A stretch of DNA of 64,000 nt from Pelagomonas calceolata. Taxonomy: Eukaryota; Sar; Pelagophyceae; Pelagomonadales; Pelagomonadaceae. Under the pieces are notes generated by a model. That model was not told the origin of the DNA and did no database searches. It saw only the letters and a program-made list of their open reading frames with translations. Location of the stretch: positions 4,774,001 to 4,838,000 of the forward strand of contig CAKKNE010000005.1 in the NCBI GenBank assembly GCA_918797485.1. The letters are read 5' to 3'. Shown here one piece after another: positions 1-7,862 of this stretch. Every line of letters begins with the position of its first letter. The first letter of the stretch is position 1. The translations under genes were made by a program, and so were the position numbers.

Positions 1-60
1 CGCCATCGACGCGACGTCCACTCGAGTTTGCCGCCGCGCGAGGCCTTGCCGACGGAATAG
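1..60 (+). CDS. Possible 3' end of a gene running in from the left
   Basis: One plus-strand frame is open from the first base to a TAG at 58-60 (C-terminus ...LPPREALPTE). It is too short to identify and may be chance. The next gene is convergent (ends at 149), so a plus-strand tail here would fit the layout. Nothing else is seen between 61 and 148. Confidence 0.2.
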   Translation, partial: RHRRDVHSSLPPREALPTE

Positions 61-148
61 GAGTAGAACAGATATATGTTAAGGGCGGCGCGCTCACGGG
101 CGCCGGTTGGCATGTGCAGGCCAGGACTATGCACACAAAAAAACGCCA

Positions 149-1099
149 CTAGGGCTCTTTGGACGACGGCAGCGCGGCGTCGCGCGTCGCGGCGTCGAAC
201 ATCGTCGCGAAATGAGCGGACAAACGCGCGCCGTCCGCCACCAACGCCTCGAGGCGCTGGATAGGTAAATCTAAATCAGTGGCGTCGACCGCGTGCGGCC
301 CGTCGAAGACGTCGCCCGCCGCGAGCTCGCACCGGTGGCGCAGCGCGAGCGCCAGCGCGAGGAAGGGTGACGCCGGCACGCGGTCGCCGTCCTCCAACAC
401 CAACTGAAAAACAACGTCGTCGTCCCGTTGTACGGGCCCCGCCGCCTCGCGCGCGGCTTTTACGACATCCGCGAAGGCCTCCCGATCTAACGACCCGTCC
501 TCGGCCGCATACTTCCTCAATAACTCCTCGGCGGCGCCCGCCGGCAGGGCCACGTTCAGCGACGTCGCGAGCGTCTTCTCGAGCTTCTCGGCGATCGGCG
601 GCAAGGCTTTTTCGAACGCCGCGGACCGCTTTTCAGTCGTAGGTTTCTTCTGCGTCGCGGCGACGACGCGCACGCGCTTTAGGACGGCGTCGTCCCGGCC
701 GACGTGCTTCTGGAGCGCGTCCGGCGGGAGGATGGCGGCGGTGGCGACGTCGATGCCCTGGATTAATTGTAAGAACGCGAGCGCGTAGGGGCTCCTAATC
801 CTATCCACGTCCGCCCTATGAATCACGACGGGCAGCGCGCGCTGGGCCTCCCCGTCTGTTTGTGGAGACGCGAGCACCGCGACGAAGCCGCGCGGGCTCA
901 CGCTCACGCCGGCGAGCGGGTGCAGGAACGGCTTGAACGCTTTGTTTTCGCCGGCCGTCGACGCGTCTCCTAGGTTTTGCTCTAAAAAGTCCGGGTTATC
1001 GTTCTCTGCTGCCCGCAACGCGGCAGCGCGGCGGCCTAGGCTGGCTGGTGCGCGCAGCGCTCGCGTGTGTGCCGCCAGGAGCAGCGCGAGGCGCCACAT
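149..1099 (-). CDS. Unknown protein with signal peptide, probably plastid-targeted
   Basis: A 316-residue single-exon protein. The first ATG in frame is at 1099; the open frame upstream begins with a non-ATG codon and was trimmed. The N-terminus MWRLALLLAAHTRA is a short hydrophobic signal peptide. It is followed by an Arg/Ala-rich stretch (about 15-35), the bipartite pattern of secondary-plastid import. The rest is soluble: a beta-rich part (about 60-110), a helical middle with LLRKYAAEDGSLDREAF (about 205-220), which resembles a degenerate EF-hand-like helix-loop, and a C-terminal helical part. I do not recognise the family. It is divergent from the TMEM230-like gene, and motif A (1189-1210) lies about 90 bases upstream of the start. 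Confidence 0.6.
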   Translation of the reverse strand: MWRLALLLAAHTRALRAPASLGRRAAALRAAENDNPDFLEQNLGDASTAGENKAFKPFLHPLAGVSVSPRGFVAVLASPQTDGEAQRALPVVIHRADVDRIRSPYALAFLQLIQGIDVATAAILPPDALQKHVGRDDAVLKRVRVVAATQKKPTTEKRSAAFEKALPPIAEKLEKTLATSLNVALPAGAAEELLRKYAAEDGSLDREAFADVVKAAREAAGPVQRDDDVVFQLVLEDGDRVPASPFLALALALRHRCELAAGDVFDGPHAVDATDLDLPIQRLEALVADGARLSAHFATMFDAATRDAALPSSKEP

Positions 1100-1188
1100 G
1101 ATTGTGCCCAATGCGTGTTCTAATATTAATTCCTTTCAGCTTGACTCACGGACGGCCAACGCGCGTCGAAACTCAAAACCAGACGGCC

Positions 1189-1210
1189 CTAGCGTATACA
1201 GACATACTAG
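1189..1210 (+). promoter_or_regulatory. Motif A copy (diverged)
   Basis: CTAGCG then GACATACTAG, a weaker match to the recurrent element GCTAGCGG..TGTAAGACACTAGC. It sits between divergent genes starting at 1099 (-) and 1423 (+). Confidence 0.4.
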
Positions 1211-1422
1211 ACAGCAGCCTTTTGGACGAAAACGCAGCCGCTAAAGCTCAATTGCTGCCTTCGAACCCTTAGAGTATTATTCGCAGTCCTCTTGTCGCCG
1301 CTCCGCACGTTTCAGCGGCTTCGAGACAAGCTGTGACGCGCCAAGCAAGTGGTTTGGCCCAAGCAGAGCTTTTGCGATCAATTCCTTGCGCGCAATAACC
1401 AGTGCGACATACAGCGGTCACC

Positions 1423-1755
1423 ATGGTCGAACTAGAAGACCGCATCTACAAGTACTGGCTCCCGCCCTTCCTCAAGCGCCTCCAGCGCAACCGGTCGGCG
1501 CCGCCGCCGCGGACCGCGCTCGCGGCGCTCTTCCTGACGACGGTGGGCCTCGTCGTGATCATTACGGGAATCTACGAGAAGTGGTACGACGTCGGGCCCG
1601 ACGTGCCCTACCACTACTTCACTTTATTTCTGCTCGGCTTCATCACGTTCGTGCCCGGGAGTTATGCGACGTTCAACTTGTGGGGCGCGTTCCGGCGCTA
1701 TCCAGGGTTCGAGTACGACCAGGTGCCGTCGTGGGACGACCAGGCGCTGACCTAA
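1423..1755 (+). CDS. TMEM230/TMEM134-family membrane protein
   Basis: A 110-residue protein with two transmembrane helices (about 38-58 and 70-92). The second helix is followed by a conserved aromatic/acidic tail with RRYPGFEYDQVPSWDD. This two-helix plan ending in a GY.YD.IP.(F/W)DD-type tail is that of the TMEM230/TMEM134 (DUF872) family, small endomembrane and vesicle proteins. The start at 1423 (ccATGg context) is preferred because the open frame upstream lacks an ATG. Length matches the family (about 110-130). The gene is convergent with the methyltransferase that ends at 1837. Confidence 0.8.
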   Translation: MVELEDRIYKYWLPPFLKRLQRNRSAPPPRTALAALFLTTVGLVVIITGIYEKWYDVGPDVPYHYFTLFLLGFITFVPGSYATFNLWGAFRRYPGFEYDQVPSWDDQALT

Positions 1756-1836
1756 GTATTTCTTTTAAAGATGGCTAGGCGGCCACTTAGTCGGCGGCCT
1801 AGCTCGAAGCAAAGCAAAAATGGGTCCTTGTGTGCA

Positions 1837-3315
1837 CTAGGCGACCTTCGTGAGGCAGTAGTCGTCGTCGGCGGCGCAGGGCTTGACGAATGACAAACAC
1901 TTCGACGTCGACGACGTGTGCTTCTCGAAGGGCTCCAGGCCCGCTTCCATGAAAAGGGCGCCGACATCTTCGTTGATATATGTAGGATAGTGGGGTTCGT
2001 TCAGGTACTGGAAGTTGCCCAACGTCGCGTCGAGCGCTGGCCGGTCGCCCGTCTGAACCGAGTCGACCCAGACGACCAGGCCTCCGGGCTTGCACACTCG
2101 CGCCATCTCGGCCGCCGCCGCGCGCCGCGCCTCGTGGGGCAGCTCGTGGAATAAGTACACGTTGACGACGACATCGACGGACTCGTCGGCCTGGGGCAGC
2201 TTCTCCGCGTTGGCCTGGGCGAACTTTGCCGTGCCGACGCGCTGCGACGGCTGCGTCCGCCGCCGGAACGCCTCCCAGCGCTTGGCGTGGCCTCTGGCCT
2301 CCTCCAAATAAAATGGCGATAGATCTACAGCAGACACGTCCATGCGCGGATAGGCGTCCCGTAGAAAGGTGTTCAAACGACCGGTCCCGCAGGCGACCTC
2401 GAGCACCTTGAAATCATCAGTGGCGGCCCAGGACCGAATCGGGTACAACGCGAGCCGTTGCATCGAGTCCTGGCGGCCAAGGAACAGCGTCTCCGTGGAC
2501 GTCTCGTACAACTTCGCCGAGTCGCTGGACAGCCAGCCGTCCGTCTGGAAGTGGAAGTTGTTCAGGTAGTAGTCCGGGTAGAGGTCCGCGTTGCCGCCGT
2601 AGGGCACGCCGAAGTCGCCGGGGTCCCGCCGGTTGCGCTTCGTCAGGATGGAAATGGCCTCGTTCACGTAGCGCCGCGCCTGGTCCGCGAGGAAGAGCGG
2701 CGACGTCTGCCGGTTGCGCACGCCGTCGACCATGTCCCACGGCAGCGGGAAGGTGCCCTTCTGGACCTCGCCGAAATCTTGCTCATAAGTCGCGACCGCC
2801 TCGGCGAAAAGGGCGCCCATGGTATCGACTAGGATAGGTAATTCAAAGGCCGGCGACCGCGGCGGGCCTTTCGACGGCTCGGTGGTCGCGGGGTCGCCGC
2901 GGTACGGCGCCGACGACGCGCTCGCTTGGTAGGCTAGAACCCCGGCGGCGCCCTGCCCCGCGAAGAACGTGGCGCGCGCGAGGTGGTAGCCGTAGTAGCG
3001 CATCGCGTCGGCGCCCTTCGCGCCGCTCTGGAGGGCCTTCGCGGCCGCCGCCCGCAGGTTGCCGATGCCGCCCTCGGCCGGTGGCGCGTATTTCTGCCAG
3101 AACGCGACGCTCGGGCCCTCGGCGAAGCCGTGCGATCTGTCGGTTTCGGCGGCAGTCGCGTCGTCTACGGGCGGCGCCTCGTTTTTGACGTCGAGGGGCG
3201 GCGCCTCGGTTCGTTTGAGTGTGGCCGCGGACCGGCGCGTTGCGACAGTGCGCTTGTTCACAGGCACGACAAGGGCATTGGTGAGTATGGGCAGCCAAAA
3301 CACTACCAGGCGCAT
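1837..3315 (-). CDS. SAM-dependent methyltransferase, organelle-targeted (UbiE-like class I fold)
   Basis: A 492-residue protein starting at the ATG at 3315; upstream in-frame codons are non-ATG. The N-terminus MRLVVFWLPILTNALVVPVNKR is a signal peptide plus basic transit-like stretch. The class I methyltransferase core is in the C-terminal half. Motif I is VLEVACGTGRLNTFL (about 305-320), then VSAVDLSPFYLEEAR (motif II) and SVDVVVNVYLFHELP (motif IV). A post-motif, VCKPGGLVVWVDSV, follows. A long N-terminal region (about 60-290) of unknown fold precedes it, with helices and a Tyr-rich patch. UbiE/COQ5-like plant and algal enzymes share this core. The substrate cannot be told from sequence. 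Confidence 0.75.
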   Translation of the reverse strand: MRLVVFWLPILTNALVVPVNKRTVATRRSAATLKRTEAPPLDVKNEAPPVDDATAAETDRSHGFAEGPSVAFWQKYAPPAEGGIGNLRAAAAKALQSGAKGADAMRYYGYHLARATFFAGQGAAGVLAYQASASSAPYRGDPATTEPSKGPPRSPAFELPILVDTMGALFAEAVATYEQDFGEVQKGTFPLPWDMVDGVRNRQTSPLFLADQARRYVNEAISILTKRNRRDPGDFGVPYGGNADLYPDYYLNNFHFQTDGWLSSDSAKLYETSTETLFLGRQDSMQRLALYPIRSWAATDDFKVLEVACGTGRLNTFLRDAYPRMDVSAVDLSPFYLEEARGHAKRWEAFRRRTQPSQRVGTAKFAQANAEKLPQADESVDVVVNVYLFHELPHEARRAAAAEMARVCKPGGLVVWVDSVQTGDRPALDATLGNFQYLNEPHYPTYINEDVGALFMEAGLEPFEKHTSSTSKCLSFVKPCAADDDYCLTKVA

Positions 3316-3506
3316 GGTGCTGCCCAAAAGCAATTAATGGGTAGTAATTCTCGTGGGTCTTGCGCCAGCAACTTCACTTCGGGAGAACAGAAGAGCAAAG
3401 AGTCAGAAAGCCTGGCTCGTGCTGATCCGAGGACCGAAGGAAGTTTGGCAGGAACCACGTATCCGAAGGGAGCTGCTTTCTCGCCGGCGAGGACAAATAA
3501 AGGAAT

Positions 3507-3530
3507 GCTAGTGTCTTACAGGCCGCTAGG
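3507..3530 (-). promoter_or_regulatory. Motif A copy (reverse orientation, near-perfect)
   Basis: GCTAGTGTCTTACA then GGCCGCTAGG; read on the minus strand this is the full element. It lies between divergent starts at 3315 (-) and 3734 (+), about 190-200 bases from each. The rest of the 418-base gap shows nothing else. Confidence 0.65.
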
Positions 3531-3733
3531 TTTATTTTTGCGCCCGGCTCCGGCTGGTGCTCGGCTCACAGCGTGCGCTGGAGGCCATCAGGATCTCGTT
3601 CTGGGTCCTTACGTGTCCCAGAACGACTCTAGCGCGAAACGCAGCCGTTTGGGGGCTCGTACAGACTATCCAGAGGACACACCTCACAAACAAAAAAGAG
3701 GCGCAGCGACAGCCGCGCGAAAGAGGTATCAAG

Positions 3734-4804
3734 ATGGCGGACGACGAGGCGCGCGAGGGCGCGTCGACGCTCGTCGGCCTCCGGATGGGCTACCAAGCGA
3801 TACCCGACGAACCTCCGGAGGACGAGGCGCCGCCCAACGACCTGACGTGCCCGATCACGCACGCGCTCATGCGGGAGCCGGTGCGCGCGTCGGACGGCTG
3901 CGTCTACGACCGCCACGCCATAACGCGTTGGTTCTCGCAACGGCTCTCGAGCCCGCTCACCGGCGAGCAGCTCGACAGCGGCCGGCTCGACCCATGCGAC
4001 GGCCTGCGGAAGCGCGCGGAGGCGTGGGCGGCCGCGCACCGGCACACGCGGGAGGGCGCGGCCTTCTTCGGCTGCCGGTACTGCGGCGACGCGCGCTGCC
4101 CGCACCCAGAGGAGTGCCAGAAGACCTTTGAATCGCAGACGAAAAGAGATGCGGCCTACGGCGCGGCGGTGAGACGGAGGGCGTGGTTTGAAGGAAATGT
4201 GCTGCCGCCCGCGGAGCGCGCGTTGCAGTCCGGCCCAGCGGGCGCCGGCGCGCTGATGACGGGCGCTTGTTTGGTAGGCGCGGTCGGCGCGCTGCTCGGC
4301 GGCGTCGCGTCGTCAGTGGCCGAGGTCGCAGGCGGCGGCATCGAGATTGTTTGTGGTGTCGGCTCCCAAATCGTCGAGGCTGGCAGCTCCGCGGCCGCCG
4401 GGCTTCACGGGAGCGACGCCGGAGCGCCGCCGGCGCCCGACACGACGGTGGAGGTCTGGCGAAGGACGCGCCTTCGCGACCAGCTCGTCGGCGACGAGAC
4501 CGCGACGCCGTTCGACCGCTACCACAACCTCGACCCCTCGCGGCCGTCGGCGACGCGAGGGTGTGCGCGCATCGCCTCGGCCGTTACCGTCCTCCCGGTG
4601 GCGACGGTGGCGGCAACTGCGACGTGTGTCGTGGGAGTAGCAGTGGGAGCGGTGACGATGACGTGCGGAATAGTTAAGGAGGTCGTCTCCGGCGCCGCGG
4701 GCGCCGTGACCGCGGCCGGCGAGCAGCTCTCCGGCCCCAGGCCGCCGCCGCCGACGCCCCAGGACGAGGTCGTCAGAGACGCCTCGAGATACGCCCTCGC
4801 CTAG
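3734..4804 (+). CDS. U-box protein with glycine/alanine-rich hydrophobic segments
   Basis: A 356-residue protein from the ATG at 3734 (aagATGgcg); the longer open frame upstream begins without ATG. A U-box sits at about residues 35-100: DLTCPITHALMREPV, DGCVYDRHAITRWF and SPLTGEQLD, the usual CPI...M.dPV...G.tYer..I..W.....sP.t pattern of E3 ubiquitin ligases. A Cys/His cluster follows (CRYCGDARCPHPEEC). Two long small-residue hydrophobic stretches (about 170-210 and 280-325) could be membrane hairpins. The likely role is a membrane-linked E3 ligase. It is convergent with the gene ending at 4835, 30 bases away. Confidence 0.75.
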   Translation: MADDEAREGASTLVGLRMGYQAIPDEPPEDEAPPNDLTCPITHALMREPVRASDGCVYDRHAITRWFSQRLSSPLTGEQLDSGRLDPCDGLRKRAEAWAAAHRHTREGAAFFGCRYCGDARCPHPEECQKTFESQTKRDAAYGAAVRRRAWFEGNVLPPAERALQSGPAGAGALMTGACLVGAVGALLGGVASSVAEVAGGGIEIVCGVGSQIVEAGSSAAAGLHGSDAGAPPAPDTTVEVWRRTRLRDQLVGDETATPFDRYHNLDPSRPSATRGCARIASAVTVLPVATVAATATCVVGVAVGAVTMTCGIVKEVVSGAAGAVTAAGEQLSGPRPPPPTPQDEVVRDASRYALA

Positions 4805-4834
4805 CCTTGTTTGTTTAAGATAGTTACACTTCAC

Positions 4835-5692
4835 CTACAACAGCTCCGGCTCCGCGGCCCACTCCTCCTCCTCAGAGTAGACGACCTCGGACGCGGGATC
4901 GAGTTCGGCCCGCTCTGCCGCCATGCGCTCGTCCAGTTGTCTGAGGAGGCGCGGCTCGATCCAGACCTTGACGATCACCAGCGAGACGAGGAGGCAGGAC
5001 ATCTGGACCGCGAGCTGCCGGAGGAAGCGGCGCCACGAGAAGGGCGTCGGCGGCGGCAGAGGCGGCAGGCCGTACTCGTCGAGCGCCGGCGCCTCCTTCT
5101 TCTTCGGCGCAGGCGGGTCGAACGCGACGCGCCGCCCGGCCAGCACGCGGTCGATGGGAACGGGCATGCCGGCGGCCTTGCACGCCGCGGACAGGCGGCT
5201 GATCTTCGCCAGCACGCTGCGGAGCCGCGGCGCCTCGGGCGACGCGTCCCCGAACAGCTCCTGCGCCTCGGGCCCCTTCAGGCGCGCTCTATTGGTCCAG
5301 TGGTTGATCGCCTTCTGCACCGTGGGCCGCTTCAGATCTGATTGGAAGTCGGCGTCGTCCGCGAGCTGGCCGAGGACGCCGTCGACCGCGGCGACGCGCT
5401 CCCGTAATTTGGCCGGGTCCTTCTCGTCCCTGCGGCGGCCGTCGGACCACGCCGCCGGCGCCTCAGGTGTAGGACCTTCGTCGTCGCTGCGGCGCGGCGG
5501 CAGCTTCTCGGCGCGCTTGAGCTTCTCCTCGATGGCCTTGTGCGACGCGAGCTCCTGCTCGATCAATTCGTCGCGCTTCTTCTCGCGTTTGGCCTTCCGC
5601 TCCGCGTCGGTTAATTTCCAGTCCTCGTCGTCGGAGGACTCGTCGCTGTCGCCGATCTTGTCGAACTTGGAGTAGTCGAAGCCGCGCGACAT
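4835..5692 (-). CDS. Acidic/coiled-coil protein with one C-terminal membrane helix and CDC37-like N-terminal motif
   Basis: A 285-residue protein. The start at 5692 is the first ATG and places the motif DYSKFDKIGDSDESSDDED at residues 6-24. That motif resembles the conserved N-terminus of CDC37 (YS.WD.I..SDDE). A charged helix (about 28-65) follows, then a helical bundle-like middle. A single hydrophobic segment near the C-terminus (QLAVQMSCLLVSLVIVKVWI) makes a tail-anchor-like helix, followed by an acidic tail. The function is unknown; HSP90-chaperone contact is possible by analogy only. The divergent neighbour at 6056 has the same kind of N-terminus. Confidence 0.6.
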   Translation of the reverse strand: MSRGFDYSKFDKIGDSDESSDDEDWKLTDAERKAKREKKRDELIEQELASHKAIEEKLKRAEKLPPRRSDDEGPTPEAPAAWSDGRRRDEKDPAKLRERVAAVDGVLGQLADDADFQSDLKRPTVQKAINHWTNRARLKGPEAQELFGDASPEAPRLRSVLAKISRLSAACKAAGMPVPIDRVLAGRRVAFDPPAPKKKEAPALDEYGLPPLPPPTPFSWRRFLRQLAVQMSCLLVSLVIVKVWIEPRLLRQLDERMAAERAELDPASEVVYSEEEEWAAEPELL

Positions 5693-5876
5693 CTGTACCG
5701 CTGCGATTGCGTCGAGCTCAAAAAAGCTGCTCTCTGAGAGGAGGCTGTGCTCCGGTGCGGCAGCTTCAAAGAACTGCGGATCTTGATCTGTAGGGCTGCG
5801 GGCGACCCTTGCGCGTACCAAATCGATCGCGCGTCACCTATTATAGGCTTTTTTGTGCGCTGCGCGATTGAGCAGG

Positions 5877-5899
5877 GCTAGCGCATGTAAGACACTAGC
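5877..5899 (+). promoter_or_regulatory. Motif A copy
   Basis: GCTAGCGCATG then TAAGACACTAGC, followed by a second CTAGC at 5902-5906. It lies between divergent starts at 5692 (-) and 6056 (+), 157-185 bases from each. The rest of the 363-base gap holds nothing else recognisable. Confidence 0.65.
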
Positions 5900-6055
5900 T
5901 CCCTAGCTATCTTCCTCGGGCTGCCGTACTGCTCGTCTTGCTCCCTTCGGACACACTGGGCCTGGTGCGAAGAAGACACTCGGCCAGTCGTGCGAACACA
6001 CAGCTTTCTGGGCATCCCTAAGGGCGTGTAGGAGAGCAGGAGACCGGAGAGCATA

Positions 6056-7810
6056 ATGGCAGCTTATAATAATGACTACTCGCGCTTCGACAACATCGGG
6101 GACTCGTCCGAAGAGGACTCGTACTCGGACGAAGAGGAATTGCCGGAATTGCCGGAGACCGGAGAGCCGGAGAGCATGGCCAATGTGGCGAGCCCCGACC
6201 CCGTGATAGAAGCGAGGAGGAGACAGGCGGCGAGTATCCGCCGTACGGCTGAGCGGCCAGAGAGGCTCCGCTTGCAGAATGCGCGCGTCGCGTCGGCCGT
6301 CTCGGCAGGCGTGGCGGCGCTCCGGGACCGCTCGCCGCAGCTCGACAGGACGCTATGGCCGCGCCTGGAGGGCGGAGATCCGGTCGTGGGTCCGCCGCCG
6401 CGCGTGCGCACGCTACGCGTGGCGCGGCGGACGGCGGGAACGGCCTACCTCGTCCAACGGCCCGAGGATAGCCCGGCGGACTGGGAACGGCGCGCGGCCG
6501 CGGCCGCCTCGGGCGAGTTTCGGGCGGTCGAGGTCGTCGGATTTTTGTCCCAGGCTCCCGCCGGAGGCGCCTGCTTCGAGGCCGACTTCTCTTGGTCGTC
6601 GCAGGATCCTTTCGCGACACCTGATGGCGTCGTCGACGCGTTTCCACGTGTCGAACAGCTCTTGTGGCGGCAGAGCGGTAAACATACGTTTCGTCGCGCG
6701 CTGCGGTCGCTGGTCATCGGCGCCGACGCCGACGTCTGTGATGCCGAACTCGACGTCGCCGCGTTCGCGCCGGTGCTGGAGGAGCTCTTCGTCGAGAATA
6801 GAGGCATCGCAGGGATGCTCGGCAAACCGTATACGGCGCCACTGCCGCTCTTGGGGCCGACGACGCAGACGTTCAGCAAACTCCGCGTCGTCGACGTCGT
6901 GACGCTGCTCGGTGACGTGCAGAGCATGCACGGGCACCTCGCGGCCGCGATCCTGCACAACGCGCCGGTCCTCGAGAGCGTCCGCCTGCCGATTAGGGTG
7001 CCTTCTGGTAATTTGACCACCGCCCAGCCCACGACGATCTGTGTCACGTCGCCGCACCTGCGCAAGCTCCATCTCTCATTCGAGGTGCCGGCACCAGCGG
7101 GCCGAAGTTCCCCGGCCGTCGTCGTCGACGTGCAGAGCGACGCGTGCGCGGCGCTCGAGGACCTATCGCTCGAATGCATGGCGCACGGCTTCGCCCTTTC
7201 ATGCGGCGGAGGGCGGGGGTATTGGGGCGAGGGTCCGGTGCCCACGGCCGCCGTTTGCCTGTGCGAGCCTCTGGCGCGCGCACGCGTGGTGCGCATCCAG
7301 GGCGCGACTCTTTTCCAACCGAACGACTTTGACGACAGTTTTCCAACCGGGCGTGACTGGTTCCCGGCCGTCGTCGAACTCGCGGCGTGCACCAGCGTCG
7401 ACGTCCTCGTGCAGGTGTTCCAGGCTTGCGCCATCGGCGCATTGCGACGTCTGTTTTTGGGTGTGCATGCGGACGGGCCCTGCGTGAACAATTACCCTGG
7501 GCCGGTTCACGGTAATGTTCTCGAGCCGCTCGTTCGCGAGTTGGAGCGCGCGGGCGCTCAACTCGACGAGGTCCGCTATTGCGCCCATGAGCGCGCTTCC
7601 TACGCCGATGACGTTGCGGAGGCCAACTGGCGTTGCGATGAGGCGTCTCTGGCGCGGCAGGCGGAAGCGCGCCCCGAAGTCGTGCGGCTCGAGCCGTGTC
7701 CAGGAGATGCCGCCGGCAACGTTGAAACGCTGGGTCCGGAGCCCGCGGATATCTCGCCGCCCCCGGCGGACTGGCCGCCGCCGGATCGGCAACCGCCCCC
7801 CGCCGAATAG
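6056..7810 (+). CDS. Unknown 584-residue protein with CDC37-like acidic N-terminal motif
   Basis: The ATG at 6056 opens a 584-residue frame. Residues 7-25 read DYSRFDNIGDSSEEDSYSDE, closely parallel to the motif in the divergent neighbour (DYSKFDKIGDSDE...). After a charged helix (about 50-90) the body repeats short hydrophobic strands such as VRTLRVA, LRSLVIGADADV and LRVVDVVTLLGDV. It also has a few Leu-rich turns, LRKLHLSF and LEDLSLE, suggesting a degenerate leucine-rich-repeat or F-box-type LRR solenoid. The C-terminus is Pro-rich. There is no catalytic signature. It is convergent with the LRR/IQ gene ending at 7863. Confidence 0.6.
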   Translation: MAAYNNDYSRFDNIGDSSEEDSYSDEEELPELPETGEPESMANVASPDPVIEARRRQAASIRRTAERPERLRLQNARVASAVSAGVAALRDRSPQLDRTLWPRLEGGDPVVGPPPRVRTLRVARRTAGTAYLVQRPEDSPADWERRAAAAASGEFRAVEVVGFLSQAPAGGACFEADFSWSSQDPFATPDGVVDAFPRVEQLLWRQSGKHTFRRALRSLVIGADADVCDAELDVAAFAPVLEELFVENRGIAGMLGKPYTAPLPLLGPTTQTFSKLRVVDVVTLLGDVQSMHGHLAAAILHNAPVLESVRLPIRVPSGNLTTAQPTTICVTSPHLRKLHLSFEVPAPAGRSSPAVVVDVQSDACAALEDLSLECMAHGFALSCGGGRGYWGEGPVPTAAVCLCEPLARARVVRIQGATLFQPNDFDDSFPTGRDWFPAVVELAACTSVDVLVQVFQACAIGALRRLFLGVHADGPCVNNYPGPVHGNVLEPLVRELERAGAQLDEVRYCAHERASYADDVAEANWRCDEASLARQAEARPEVVRLEPCPGDAAGNVETLGPEPADISPPPADWPPPDRQPPPAE

Positions 7811-7862
7811 AATCGGAGGCACGGGTAAGAAAACACCACTGGCAGAGAACACTAACATAACC

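Noticed and set aside
2983-4131. 382-codon plus-strand frame across two genes
   Set aside because: It spans the methyltransferase N-terminus, the promoter with motif A and the U-box gene in a wrong frame; low-complexity product.
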